Of a stretch of DNA of 64,000 nt, positions 42,209-55,985 are shown piece by piece. Position 1 is the first letter of the stretch. Every line of letters starts with the position of its first letter. Origin of the DNA: Adiantum capillus-veneris (Eukaryota; Streptophyta; Polypodiopsida; Polypodiales; Pteridaceae); the NCBI GenBank assembly GCA_014529385.2, contig CM043958.1, positions 80,568,025 through 80,632,024 of the forward strand, in the 5' to 3' direction. The position numbers and the translations under genes were made by a program. The notes below the pieces were generated by a model that was not told the origin of the DNA, ran no database searches, and saw only the letters and a list, made by a program, of their open reading frames with translations.

Positions 42209-42892
42209 TTATTTAATTATATATAATTATATCATTTGGACATGTATCCTCATTTTCCTCTTTGAGAGAAAGAACTTAATTATTTATATTTATGCATTTA
42301 AATTCTCATTGGACCCCTTTAAATCCTATCCAATAGGATTCAAGCACATCATGAGGGCCAAATGTGGAGGCTCTTGACATGTGTCTTTTATGCTTCTTAA
42401 GAGATCATGTTTGAATTGAAAACTTCAAGCACCTTAGTCATCTAAGCATGAATTTTTTTTTGCCTCTTGAGAGATCATGTTTGAATTGAACACTTCAAGA
42501 ACCTTAGTAATTTATGCATGAGAAGCACCTCAAGCTTGGGCAAGGTTCCCACAAACACCTTAAGCACCTTAGTTAGCAAGCACCTCATGCTTGGGTAGGA
42601 TTCCCTTCTCAAGGTCAGTCCTAGCTTGCCTAAGGTCAAAGGACTTTTTAACACTAACGTTTGGAGGTCTTTGATGAAGCTAACCCTAAGGTCTTTAATC
42701 TCCATTAGGTAGCATTGCTCTTTAACAGACCATCTCTCATTTGGACCCCTTTAACCTTGGCCCTGTGTTGAGACAGATCCATAAGCACATGTCTATATTC
42801 TAACCCCTTGTTCCTATTTATTCTCCCACATTAAATGATCAATTTAATATGAGAAAATCATTTGGGTTGGTTAGATATTAAATTTTATGACA
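41449..42892 (-). repeat. B1 3' LTR
   Basis: 1444 bp. On the plus strand it starts TGTAATGGAAATGGCC and ends TTTTATGACA. It contains a CT tract at 42174-42204. Related to, but clearly diverged from, the family A LTR (for example the shared GGAGCCGGTCCCCCCTCC block near 41660). Confidence 0.88.
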
Positions 42893-43245
42893 TTTACCTC
42901 TCTCTTGAAATCATAGTCGTCCTCGACTATGAGGTAGAAGAGATAAAGTCTTAGTCATTTTTCTATGTTTCTTAGTGGGTAGAGGATCCTTTTTTACTCT
43001 ACGACATCAATCTAGAATTGATGACTAGTCCATTTGGTGCTTGGAAGACATAGTTTCCGCAAGCATGTCTACTCTTTAGTCCATATCATACTCCCAAAGT
43101 AGAGTGACAAATTCTACTTGGTGTTTGAGCGACATCGTCATCACAAACATGATTCTAAGCATGCATACTATTTAAATTTGTGCACAAAAGAGGATTAGTC
43201 TTATAAGAAAAAAACATTGTTCATTGAGAAAGCATTTACATTTGC

Positions 43246-46200
43246 TTACTCTAGTGTAGCATTGTAAGCATTGACAAGGTTCATACTACTATCCTTAACC
43301 TTAAGCTATATCCCTTGCATCCATCTAGCATCTTCAAAAGGATAGTTTTTTAATTAATAAGATACCTTTGGATAATCTTACCATGTCTTAGTATGTTGTA
43401 TTTGTGTCGAAGAATCGATTCGGGCTACAACACCTCTTCTTGATCTTCGATGTCTGGCGGGTCCTCAATTATTGATTCTTTTCATGGCTCACCTTTGAAA
43501 GGATTGAGTAGGCTCACATGGATAGCATTGTGAATGAGCCAATGGTTGGTCTTTAATAAGGCACCTCATTGATTGGCTTAATATTTTCTTTTTTAAAGGA
43601 ACATGGTATCTTTTTGCTAGTTTAGCATAATACTCTTGGTGGCCCGTAGGATTCTTGCCCGTAGTATGCCTTAGATGAGCGTTGAGAAACTTTAGCAAGA
43701 CCCAATCATTTTCCTTAAAGGCTAAGGCTCTTTTGTGCTTATTAGCAACATCCCTTTTTGCCTTTGCTGTGAGATGGATATAACCTTTTTAATCTTTGTA
43801 AAAGATTCTTGTAAGTCTCGGCTATATTCATCAGCAGCAACGAAAATCTTCCCATGTACTTTAAGTAGTAAGGGACTTTTGGATCTTTCCTCTTTATCCT
43901 CGAAAGGTACTTTCCCCATAAAAATATGTACAATGTCATTGTACGTATAATCTATAAGAGGTAGGTACTTCTTTCATTGAGAACTTTGATCTATTTTTAT
44001 GACATAGGCTTTTAGTAGATCAAGAATCATTAGATTAGTTATTTCACTTTTGTCATCCGTTTGTGGATAGGCCAAAAGAGAAATTTAATCTAATTCGTAG
44101 ATTCTCAAAGAGACCCTTCCAAAAATTACTGGTCATTCTAGGATCTTTGTGCCGACACTATGGATGTTGGAAAGCCATGATACTTGAAAATCTAATATTT
44201 GAAGAGGGTTGCCATTTGATGTGCCTTAATAGTCTTTTTGACGGGCATAGAGTGTGTTTTCTTGTTAAGCCTGTCGACTGAAACAATCAAAGTTGCTTCC
44301 CTCGATCAAATTTTTACTTTTGTCATACCATGCATTTTGAAACATACTCTTCATGGTATGTTTACTTTTCATGGTAGGCAAACAGAAAAACATTTTTACT
44401 CCTTGAAGAGTAGATTATGGAATCCTTTTTTGCTATGCATAATGAGAAGCATGGGATTCATACTTGACTTTCTTATTGTATGGGTGAGTAACACATAGCC
44501 TATTGCCGTTTGGAAGATAACCATCCTCCAAGGTGAATGATTCTTTTTTTCTTTCCTAATGAAAATGTTGTAGCTACATACTTAAAGTCTCAAACAGTAG
44601 TATACTCATCTATCATAAAAGGTAGATCATTGTGACTTTCTATATACACCATATTTACCCTTGGCCGTCATGAAAGTGCATTGACCACTTGATTGTGCTT
44701 GCTAGCAATGTAAACAATATAAAATTTAAATTGTGAAAGAAAATTTACCCACCTCGTTTGTTTATCGAAGAGCTTGGTTTGCATCATGAAGTTCTTGAGG
44801 CTTTGTGATCCATTCGTAGGATGAATGGAGCCCCCAAGAGGTAGTGCTTCCATGTGTCTAGGGCATGTAGAACAACTAAAAGCTCTTTTTTGTATATGCC
44901 CAAGACGCATTCATTGGCATTGAGGCTTCGGCTCTCATATGCTATGGCATGCCCTTCTTGGAGTAAAACTCCTCCAAGGCGATGACCACAAGGATCACAT
45001 TGGACCTCGAATGGCTTTGAGAGACCCGCAAGCATAAGGACTGGTTAGGAGGTAAGCTTCTCTTTGAGCTTGTCAAAAGCATTTTTTTGTTTAGCAGTCC
45101 ATGAGTACTTAACATTCTTCTTTGTTAAGTCATGCAATGGTCCTGCTATTTGGGAGAATTTGGCTATGAAACGTCTATAGCATGCACACATACCAATAAA
45201 GATTTTTATCTCATGTAGATTCCTTAGATTAGCCATGCTTTTATTACCTCCAACTTTGATGGATCCATACGGATACCATCTTGAGAGATAATGTGACCTA
45301 AATATTGAATCTCTTGTAGGAAAAATTCGCTTTTCTTTTGATTTTTAATGAAAAGCTTATTCTCTCTCACAACTTGAAAGATTACTTGGAGGTGTCACTT
45401 GTACTCCTCAAGAGATTTTGAGTGGCCTGAAGAATTTTGTCCATCGTGAGTTTGAATGTGGCTGGAGCATTTGTCGAGCCAAAACTTGTAACTTATCAAA
45501 TAGATCTTCTACCCACGGTATGTGAAATCTTTGTTTTTATAATGATCCTATTTAGTGCTTTATAGTCGACACACATGTGATATGTGACACCTTGCTTTTG
45601 CACTAAAAGTACTGGCGAACAAGAATGGAGAGGAGCTAGGCCTCACCATCCTGTTTTCCACCTATTCATGCACTTGCCTCATGATCTTCTCTTGTTGATC
45701 TTGTGAAACTCAATAAGGAGGTTTATTAGGCGGTGAGCTTCCTAGTAGAAGCTCTATTGCATGGTCATCATCCCCTGGTTTTGGAGGTATCTCACTAGGA
45801 ATGTCATCAATGAAAACATCTTGGAATCCATTTAGAAATTTAGACAACTCTAATTCCTTTTGATTCCCTTTATTGCTACTTGTGAAAACATTAGAATCAT
45901 TTATAGATTCTCTAACAAAAAATGATATACGAAAAAATAGAGCTTTTCATTGACTTATCAAAAGCAAGCATATTTGCTAGGGATATGGTGTTCCTTGACT
46001 CATTATAATCTGTACATACTCTTTTCCCTGTAGGTGAAGTAGATTATCCTTTCAGGGAACTTCCTGTTGACAGCCATGCGGTTGAACCTGGTGCCCCTAG
46101 GATAACATCCTCATGTTGGAGAGGAGAGATAAAAAAGTCTTCTTTGTCGATGTAGCTTTGGAAATGAAGCCTCAACTTCCGAATCAAGGGAGTAATGGAG

Positions 46201-47741
46201 GCTTGATGTCCCTTGAAAGCTCCATCGACAGTTACAGTATCTCCCATCTCAAAATCTTGAATGCCCAACTTAGTGGCCAACTCCGTTAATTTAAAGTTGT
46301 GAGTAGAGCCAGGGTCAAACAAGATGAAGGCATCACGCTCCCTTACTTTTCCCCAAGCATAGGAGAGGGATGAGCCTTTGCAATAATTATCCTCTTTTGG
46401 AGCTTCAACCATCGAAGCTGTAGGAGTGTCATTGTGTACATTTCTTTTGGGGCAAGAACGATAACCATGTCCTTGATCCCCACACTTAAATCATTTATGG
46501 TCCTTGCAAAAAGCTTCAATATCTTTAGGAGAGAGTTTGTTTTTACCTTTGTAAACTCCCTTCTCCTTGGACCGATTGTTGTTGTTGTTGTTATTGTAAT
46601 TGCCTTGGGAAGAATTTTGGGCATTGGTTTTCCCCTTTGCATAACTTTTTCTTTGTTTTCCATGGGCTTGACATTCCGTCTAGCCCCTTGTTGGAAATTG
46701 ATGCGGGAAGCAACCATGGTGTGGTGGATTACTTCGATGATAGAACTAGGCCATTGGGAGTTGACATACTCGGTCATTTCTTCAGGTAATCCTGCACAAA
46801 ATTATTGCTTTTTCTCGAGGAATTCTACCTTTTGGAAGACAGTAAGTAGCCTTGAGATGTAAATCCCAAAACTTGTCCACATATTTGTGAATAGACTCAT
46901 GGGAGATAAGCTTCAAACTTTGCCATTCGGTAAGTACTTTGTCCTTTGCATCGCTTGTAAGGAATTGCTTCATGATGGAAACTCGTTAGAGTTTCCATGT
47001 CTTTGGGCCTTTGCTATTGCATAGCTTCATGGTATAGCTTGGAGGACTTTGTGAATCCCTCGTCTCCAAAGGCCACATCAAATTGCTAGATAAAGGTTAA
47101 TACCTTGTCGGTGGCACCAAAGGTGTTGTCATACATGAGGAAAGAGATACTCTTTCCTCCCTCTTTGAACTTCTTGAGCTTTTGTGACCTTCACCATGGA
47201 GGGTATGATTTGCGATTTCCTCCCCTCTTGTATTCTCTAGGAGAATAGCCATAGATTTCGTCGGAAGAGGAGGAAGGTGAAGAAGAAGGAGAAGAGGGTG
47301 ACCTCTTTCATGACCTTTTCTTCCTTTGCCTCCTCTCTTCCCTTTTGGAGTGATGAGGAGAATGACTGTGTGTTGATCGTTTCCTATTGGGAGGAGTCGG
47401 CGATCGTCTAGACCGCCATCTTTGTGGAGCCACATCTTCAGAGGAACTTAGGGATTCATTACTTTCTTGTTCTTTGGATTCCTCCTCTCATATGGGAGAG
47501 AGTCTTCCTTTGGGGGTCTCATCAAGAGGCCTCCTAAGATCTCTCTCCTCTTGGAGAGGAAGGGAAATTCCATAAGCGCAAAGTTGTTGAGTAACTTCGG
47601 CCTGCAAAGCAGGGTTGCCTATAGCTTGGTGCAACCTAGTAACAAGGTAATTGACAAACATGGGGGCATCATCATTAGCACCTTCATGTGCAAAATCAAA
47701 GTATCAATATTCATTCTACTCTCTTGGTTATTGTCAACCAT
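43246..47741 (-). pseudogene. B1 gag-pol remnant
   Basis: Read on the minus strand from ATG 47741 to the stop at 43246, collinear with the A1 polyprotein through many frameshifts. Pieces: gag (46782-46973, KYVDKFWDLHLKAT), protease (46044-46412, FDPGSTHNF, LGIQDFEMG), RT/RNase H border (45045-45236, IGMCACYRRFIAKFSQIAGP), RNase H (44784-45035, VQCDPCGHRLGGVLLQ), and integrase C-terminal part (43722-43919, SPLLLKVHGKIF). The RT block between 45240 and 45700 is present but heavily broken. There are too many stops and shifts for any function. Plus-strand frames here are shadows. Confidence 0.9.
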
Positions 47742-48148
47742 GTTAACAAAATTTGAGTACTTAGTATATGCTTTGGCAATTCAAAACCTTAGTTGCTACT
47801 CCTCTTAGCCTTTGAAAAATAGCACATTAGCACTTAAGTATCTACACTCACGGCTCAAAATGGTTAATTATAGAGAGTAGTGGACTGAGTCTAATATTGT
47901 AGAATTGTCAAGGGCTAGCTCCTTTTGGACTTCTTATGGCTCAATAATGGTAAAGACGTAGGCAATTCTAAAAAGACCCCATTATTAAGACCAAAGCTCC
48001 TGAGTTATGCACCATATTGCACATAGTGGGCTCAACAAAACCGATAATAGATCCCAGTCCCACTTACCCTAATATAATTAACAAAATCAACCATTAATAG
48101 GCTACTTAAGTACCTCTGTTCTTAAGCAAGAAAAAGAGAAACCACACA

Positions 48149-48160
48149 CTGTGATACCAA
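48149..48160 (-). promoter_or_regulatory. Degraded primer binding site of B1
   Basis: The plus strand reads CTGTGATACCAA, close to the expected inverse GCTCTGATACCAA, right next to the LTR end. Confidence 0.7.
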
Positions 48161-48467
48161 TTTAATGAAAATGGCCTATGAAATTTGAGAATAGCAGAAT
48201 TAAGAGAATTAGAGTGAGCATTTTTATGAGACTACTTTGAGAACATAGAGGGTGAATTGATGGTAGCAACATAAACATAGTACTTAATTAACTTGGCCTG
48301 AACAATACTTTTGGAAGAGAGAGTATTTGAGAACATGACAATAGTTGAGGACCGGATTTAATTGGAGCCGGTCCCCCCTCTAAAAGGCGTTTGTGTTATA
48401 GATTCTCCCATCAAGAGAGACTTGGTACAATACAATCTTTGTGTTCCTTGTGACCTAGGTGATGCAA
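48161..48467 (-). repeat. B1 5' LTR, inner part
   Basis: Matches the first 310 bp of 41449-42892 and stops inside GTGATGCAA, where B2 begins with TGTCATAAAATC. Confidence 0.88.
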
Positions 48468-50058
48468 TGTCATAAAATCTAATATCTAACCAAACCAAAT
48501 GATTTTCTCATATGAAACTGATCATTTTATGTGGGAAATAAATGGGAACAAGGGTTAGGATATAGACATGTGCTTATAGATCTATCTCAACACGGGGCCA
48601 ATGGTAAAGGGGCCCAAATGAGAGATGGTTTGTCAAAGAGCAAGGCTAGCTAATGGAGCTTAAAGACCTTAGGGTTAGCTTCATTGAAGACCTCTAATAG
48701 TTAGTGTTAAAAGTCCTTTGACCTTAGGTAAGCTAGGGTTGTGCTAGAAGGTGGAACCCGGCCCAAGCTTGAGGTGCTTGTCATGCCTCATGACTGAGAT
48801 GCTTGAAGTGCTTGATGATTGAGATGCTTGAGGTGCTTATCATGCTTGATATGCAAGGGTTGTACTTGCTGTGGGAACCCATCCCAAGCTTGAGGGGCTT
48901 AAGGGCCAAGCTTGTGGTCAGAACTGGGCCCAAGGTTGAGGGGCTTGAGGTGTCACAAAAGTCAAATCAAATCCCTACAAGGAGGGGGCAAGCCATGCAA
49001 GAAGGGGGGTGGTTGCTTGACCACTCTCTCTCTCCCAAAGGGCACCCCTTTCCCAAGAGGCAAGTAAGAAACATGTCAATCCCCTAGCTACGTTACCCTC
49101 ATGGTGTGCCTAAAGCCTATTGGTTGGCCTTCCAAGGGGTCCAATGATAAATTAGTGGATTTAATTAAATTTTTTAGCACTTACCAAGTCCTCTCTCTCT
49201 AACGGGAAAGGGGGACACTTGTCCCAAGGCTACCCTTGTTACTTGATATGCCCTTGCTTGTGATTGGCTAGGCCTGGAAGGGTCCAATGAGATTCAAGCA
49301 GGAGCTACAAGGGGGGGTCGACCAAAGCAAGCTAGGGGGTTGCTTGAGGGGTATACTCTCCCACACACACTCACACACTCTCTCATTGTGATTATGCAAA
49401 GTGCAAGAGCTCCCTCTCCTTCTCCAAGCAAGTAGAGAGGTTGAGAGCCTACACCAACACTCTTGGCTATGGAATGAAAATCCAACCAAGATCCATGCTT
49501 CAATGCTTAAGCTTGTCATCTTCTCCATCTTCATTACTATGCTATTATGTATGCTAGCAAGAAGAGTGATAATAAGTGAGGAACTAATTCTTTCTCCTAT
49601 AAAATGTTTCTTCTTCCTCTTCCCTACCCTCATTCGCTGCTAGCTCTCTCCACCTTCGAAGGTGTTTGAGGTCTTGGGACTGAGGCTTGGGATAGTTAAT
49701 GCTTTCCACAAAGTTTATGTTATGCTCGTGATACTTGAAGCTTTCTATCTTCATTGCATCACCTAGGTCACAAGTAACACAAAGATTGTATTTTAATAAG
49801 TCTCTCTTGATGGGAGAAACCATAATACAAATGCCTATTGGAGGGGGGACCGGGCTCCACATAAATCCGGTCCTCAACTGTTGTCATTTTCTCTAATCTC
49901 TGTCTCTTGCAAAAGTATTTTTCATGCCAAGTTAACTAAATGCCGTGTTTATGTTGCTACCATCAAGTAAGTTCACCCGCTATGCTCACAAAGTAATTTC
50001 ATAAAAGTACTGCTCCAATTTCCACTACTCTCAAAGTTAATAGGCCATTTCCATTACA
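48468..50058 (+). repeat. B2 5' LTR
   Basis: 1591 bp, TGTCATAAAATC to TTCCATTACA. Holds short repeats of AAGCTTGAGGTGCTT type at 48760-48960, and two ATTGG...CCAAT modules (near 49120 and 49260) like those of family A. Confidence 0.9.
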
Positions 50059-50059
50059 T

Positions 50060-50071
50060 AGGTATCAGAGC
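50060..50071 (+). promoter_or_regulatory. B2 primer binding site, one mismatch
   Basis: AGGTATCAGAGC; the first base is A where T is expected. Confidence 0.85.
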
Positions 50072-50462
50072 ATTTTGTTTCTCTTTTCTTGCTTAAGAAG
50101 AGAGGTACTTAAGTAGCCTATAAATGGTTGACTTTGTTAATTATATTAGGGTAAGTGGGATTGGGATCTATTAAAGGTTTTGTTGAGCCCACTATGTGGG
50201 ATATGGTGCGCACCTCGCAAGCTTTGGACTTAATAATGGGGTCTTTCTATGGCTTTACCATTATTGAGCCATAAGAAGTCCAAAAGGAGCTAGACCTTGA
50301 AAATTCTGCAATAGTAGACCTACTCCACTACTCTCTATAATTAACCACTTTGAGTCATGGGTGTAGATACTTAAGTGCCAATTTTCAAAGGCTAAGAGGA
50401 GTAGCAACTAACATTTTGAATTGCCAAAGCATACACTATGTAAGTACACAAAGTTTGTTAAC

Positions 50463-53400
50463 ATGGATGACAATAACCAAGAGAGTAGAATGAACATTGA
50501 TAGCTTTGATTTTGCACATGAGGTGCTAATGATGATGCCCCCATGTTTCTCAATTATCTTCTTACTAGGTTGCAGCAAGCTATGGGCAACCCTGCTTTGC
50601 AAGACAAAGTTACTCAACAACTTCACGCTTATGGGATTTCCCTTCCTCTCCAAGAGGAGAGAGAGCTTAGGAGGCCTCTTGAAGAGATTCCCAAAAGAAT
50701 ACTCTCTCACATACGAGAAGAGGAGTCCAAAGAGCAAGAAAACAATGAAACTTTAAGTTCCTCTAAAGATGTGGCTTCACAAAGACGGCGGTCTAGACGA
50801 TCGCCAACTCCTCCCAAGAGAAAAAGATCAACACATAGTCCTTCTCCTTGTCATTCTGAAAGGGAAGAGAGGAAACAAAGGAAGAAAAGGGCAAGAAAGA
50901 GGGCACCCTCTTCTCCTTCTTCTTCACCTTCCTCCTCTTTCGACGAAAGCTATGGCTATCCTCCTAGAGAATATAAGAGGGGAGGACATCACAAATCATA
51001 CCTTGCACGGTGAAGGTCACAAAATCTCAAGAAGCTCAAAGAGGGAGGAAAGACTGTCTCTTTCTCACCTATGATGGCACCTTTGGTGCCACGAACAAAG
51101 TATTGGCCTTCATCCAGCAATTTGATGCGGCCTTTGGAGACGAGGGCTTCACAGAGTCCTCAAAGCTACACCATGTAGCTATGCACTTTCAAAAATTGGC
51201 TATCAATGGTAGACTAGCATTTAGGGCAACGCAAAGGCCCAAAGACATGGAAAACTCTACAAGTTTCCATCATGAAGCAATTCCTTGCAAGCGATGCAAA
51301 GGACAAAGTACTTACCGAATGGCACGGTTTGAAGCTTCTCTCCCATGAGTCTATTCACAAATATGTGGACAAGTTTTGGGATTTACATCTCAAGGCTACT
51401 ATCTTCCAAAAGATAGACTTTGCCGAGCAAAAGCAACAATTTTGTGCAGGATTACTTGAAGAGATGACCAAATACGTCAACTCTCAACGGCCTGGTTCTA
51501 TCACCAAAGTAATCCATCACACCATGGTTTCTTCATGCTTCAATTTCCAACAAGGGGCTAGACGGAATGTCAAGCCCATGGAAAACAATGAAAAAAATGA
51601 TGCAAAGGGGAAAACCAATGCCCAAAATTCTTCCCAAGGCAGTTCCAACAACAACAACAACAACAATTGGTCCAAGGAGAAGGGAGTTTACAAAGGCAAA
51701 AACAAACTCTCTCCTGAAGAGCTTTAAGCTTTCCGCAAGGACCATAAAAGTTTTAAGTGTGAGGAGCAAGGACATGGCTATCGTTCTTGCCCCAAGAAAA
51801 ATGCTCACAATGAGACTCCTAGGGATTCCACCATCAAAGCTCTAGAAGAGGATGCTCATTGCAAAGGAACATCTCTCTCCTATGCTTGGGGAAAGGTAAG
51901 GGAGCATGATGCCTTCATCCTGTTTGACCCTGGATCTACTCACAACTTCATATCAACGGAGTTGGCCACCAAGTTGGGCATTCAAGATTTCAAGATGGAA
52001 GATATTGTAACGATTGACATAGCTTTCAAGGGACAACAAGCCTCCGTTACTCCCTTGATTGGAAGGTTGAGGCTTCATGTCCAAAGCTATGTCGACAAAG
52101 AAGAGTTTTTCATCTCTCCTCTCCAACATGAGGATGCTATCCTAGGGGCGCCATGGTTTGATTGCATGGCTACAACATGAAGTTTCCTGAAAGGAGAATC
52201 TATTTCACCTATAGGGGAAAGAACATGTATATAGATGCTAGTGAGTGTGGTCGTACTATACCACTTGTAAATCCTCCTGCTTTGGATAAATCAATGAAGA
52301 GCTTAGTTTCTACGTACATGATTTTGTCAAAGAGTCTCTAAAAGATCCTAATGTTTCATCAAATGTAAATGGTAGGAATCAAGAAGAGTTAGACTTGTCT
52401 AATTTTCTAAAAGGATTCCAAGATGTGTTCATCAATGATATCCCTATGGCCTTACCTCCAAAATGAGGGGATGATGACCATCACATTGAGCTCCTTCCAG
52501 GAAGCTCACCGCCTAACAAGCCTCCTTATTGAGTTTCTCAAGCTCAACAAGAGGAGATCATGAGGCAAGTACAAGAATTGGTTGACAAAGGGATGGTGAG
52601 GCCTAGCTCCTCTCCCTTTTGTTCTCCAGTCATTTTAGTACAAAAGAAACGTACATACCGTATGTGTGTGGACTATCGAGCACTATACCATATCACTATC
52701 AAAAACAGATTTCCCATGCCTCGCGTAGAAGATCTATTTGATAAGCTACAAGGTTCTACCTACTTTAGTATGATTGACCTTAAAAGTGGCTATCATCAAA
52801 TAAGGATAGTGGATGAAGATATTCTAAAGAACGCGTTTTGTAGAACGTTTGGCCTTTATGAATATCTAGTCATGCCTTTTGGCTTAACTAATGCACCAGC
52901 CACATCTAATGGACAAAATCTTTAGACCCTACCGCAAATTCACTGGAGTGTTCTTTGATGATATCATCATCTACTCCAAGTCTTTGCAGGAACATAAGCA
53001 ACATCCCCAAGTGATTTTTCAAGCATTGAGGGAGAACAAGCTTTCGCGCAACCAAAAGAAAAGTGAATTCTTCCTTCAAGAGATTCAATACCTAGGTCAT
53101 ATTATCTCTCAAGATGGTATCTGTATGGATCCATCAAAGTTAGAGGCTAATCCAAGGAATCTACATGAGCTAAGAAGCTTTATTGGTATGTGTACATACT
53201 ATAGACGCTTCATAGCAAAATTTTCTCAAATAGCAAGACCATTACATGACTTAACTAAGAAAAACGTTACGTATTTATGGACTACTAAGGAGAAAAATGC
53301 TTTTGACAAGCTCAAAGAGAAGCTTACACCCCAACCATTCCTCATGCTTTTGGATCTCTCAAAGCCATTTAAGGTCCAATGTGATGCTTGTGGTGGTTGC

Positions 53401-55214
53401 CTTAGATCAGTTTTGCTTCAAGAAGGGCATGCCATAGCATATGAGAGTCGAAGGCTCAATACAAATGAAAATGTTAGGCATTTATTAGAAAGAGCTTTTA
53501 GTTGTTCTACATGCCCCAGAAACATGGAAGCATTATTTATTGGGGACTCCATTTATTCTACGAACCGACTGCCAAAGTCTCAAGTACTTCATGATGCAAA
53601 TCAAGCTTTCCGACAAACAAATGAGCTGGGAAAATTTTCTTTCGCAATTTAATTTCCATAATGCTCACATTGTTGGTAAGCATAATCAAGTGGCTGGTGC
53701 ACTTTCGCGACGACCAAAAGTTAATTCGGTGTCTATAGCTACTCACAATGATCTATCTTCTATTATAGATGAGTATGCTACTGACCCTAACTATAGAGAC
53801 ATAATGTCAGCCCTTGCTTTGGGGAAGAAAGAGGAACCATTCACCTTGCAAGATGGTTATCTTCTCCATGGAAATAGGCTATGTGTTATCCACTCCCTTC
53901 GTGAGAAGGTCATGTATGAATCCCATGCTCCTCCCTATGTGGGGCATAGAAGCATTCAACCTACTCTCCAAGGAGTAGAAACATACTTCTATTGGCCTAC
54001 CTTGAAAGTGGACATACAAGAGTATGTTTCAAAATATGTAGTATGCCAAAAGACCAAGTATGATAGAGGGAAAACCTGGATTACTCCAGACATTGCCTAT
54101 CCCAAATTCACCATGGGAGAGTATATCCATGGATTTTATCTTTGGATTACCCAAGTCTATCCATGGGAATGCATGAATATGGACAATAGTCGACTGGTTT
54201 AACAAGCTAGCACACTTTATTCCTGTCAAAAAGACTATTAAGGTACATCAACTGGAAACTCTCTTCATATCACAAATTTTCAAACACCATGGATTACCAA
54301 CATCCATCATGTCAGATAGAGATCCTAGAATGACCAGTAATTTTTGGAAAGGTCTCTTTGAAAATCTAGGAACAAAATTGAATTTCTCTTCGGCCTATCA
54401 CCCACAAACGGATGGCCAAAGTGAGATAGCCAATCTTACAATACTCGATCAAAGACTTATGTTACAGAAGTAGATCAACACTCACAATGGGAAAAGTACT
54501 TACCTCTTGTAGAGTATGCCTACAATAATGTTGTACATACTTCTACAAAAAAGCAACTTTTGAAATAATTGAGGGAAGACCTAAAAGTCCCTTGCTACTT
54601 AAAGTATATGGGAAGATCTTCGCTGCCGATGAGTATAGGCATGATCTCTACAAGAATATTTTCAAAAGATTAAGGAGGCTATATCCATCTCTCAACAAAG
54701 GCAAAAAGCTGCTGCTACTGAGAAGCACAGAAGGGCCTTAATTTTCAAAGAAAATGATTGGGTCTTACTTAAGTTTCCTAAGGCTTGATTGAGGCAAACG
54801 ACGGGAAAAAATCCTACGGGCCATCAAAGTTATTATGCTAAGCTAGCAAAAAGATACCATGGTCCTTTCTAAATCTTGAATCCCATCAACGAGAGGGCTT
54901 ACCAACTCAAATTTCCCAACCATTGGCTCATACACAATGCTTTTCATGTGAGCCTACTTAAGCCACCGTACAAAGGAGAGCCACCAAGTGAACCAATTAT
55001 TGAAGACCCTCCCAAAGTTGAAGACCAAGAAGCGGTGCTACAACCCGAAGCTATCCTTCGGCATGAAGACAAGGTACTACAACATGGTAAGATTATCCGA
55101 CGGTACCTTATTAAGTTTAAAAATTATCCTTTTGAAGATGCTAGATGGATGCAAGGAATACAGCTTAAGGATAGTATGAACCTTGTCAATGCTTACAATG
55201 CTACATTAGAGTAA
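50463..55214 (+). pseudogene. B2 gag-pol remnant with chromodomain
   Basis: ATG 50463 (MDDNNQESRMNIDSFDFAHE), frameshift near 50525, then gag pieces at 50543-51013 (with the Ser/Arg-rich stretch) and 51010-51727. The knuckle near 51757 has lost its first Cys (SFKCEEQGHGYRSC). Protease near 51920 (LFDPGSTHNFIS). RT at 52560-53000 ([31 protein letters not shown]). RNase H at 53370-53650. Integrase zinc and core at 53900-54450 (SDRDPRMTSNFW, TDGQSE). C-terminal part and chromodomain-like end at 54876-55214 (YLIKFKNYPFEDARWMQ). Many stops and frameshifts. Less decayed than B1, as expected for the younger of the nested pair. Confidence 0.9.
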
Positions 55215-55586
55215 GCAAATGTACAAATTTCTTTTAAATGACCAATGTTTTTTGTCTTATAAGACTAGTTCTCTTTTCATTGTGCACAAATTTAAATAGT
55301 ATGCATGCTTAGAATCATGTTCGTGATGACAATGTCTCTCAAACACCAACTAGAATTTGTCACTCTGCTTGGGAGAATGAAATCATGACTAAAGAGCACA
55401 CATGCTTGCAGCAACTATGTCTCCCAAGCACCAAATGGATTAGTCATGCATCTTGGAAACATGTCGTAGGGTAAAAAGGGATCCTCTACCCGCTAAGCAA
55501 GATTGACTAATGACTAAAACTTTATCTCTTCTACCTCATAGTCAAGGACGACTATGATTTCAAGAGAGAGGTATTGTCATAAAATC

Positions 55587-55924
55587 AACACCTTCAAAGG
55601 TGGAGAGAGCTAGCAGGGAATGAGGGTAGGGAAGAGGAAGAAGAATCATTCATAGGAGAAAGAAACAGTTCCTCAACTTATCATCACTCTTCTTGCTTAG
55701 CATAGCAGAATTGCATAGTAGTAAAGATGAAGAAGATGGAAATCTTAAGCATTGAAGCATGGCTCTTGGTTGGATTTGCATTCCATAGCCAAGAGTGTTG
55801 GTGTAGGCTCTCAACTTATCAACAAGCTTGGAGAAGGAGATGGAGCTCTTGCACTTTGCACTTCACACAATGAGAGTGTGCATGTGTGTGTGTGGGAGAG
55901 TATACTCCCTCTCATGCCTAGTCC

Positions 55925-55985
<61 letters not shown>

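Larger units (their letters stand above)
48468..55586 (+). mobile_element. B2: family B Ty3 chromovirus nested in B1
   Basis: 5' LTR 48468-50058, primer site, decayed gag-pol, and only 12 bp of the 3' LTR (TGTCATAAAATC, 55575-55586). The sequence then passes directly into the rest of the B1 LTR. A deletion removed the other about 1.58 kb of the B2 3' LTR plus roughly 90 bp of B1. The expected target duplication (TGCAA on the left) is therefore lost on the right. Confidence 0.87.
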
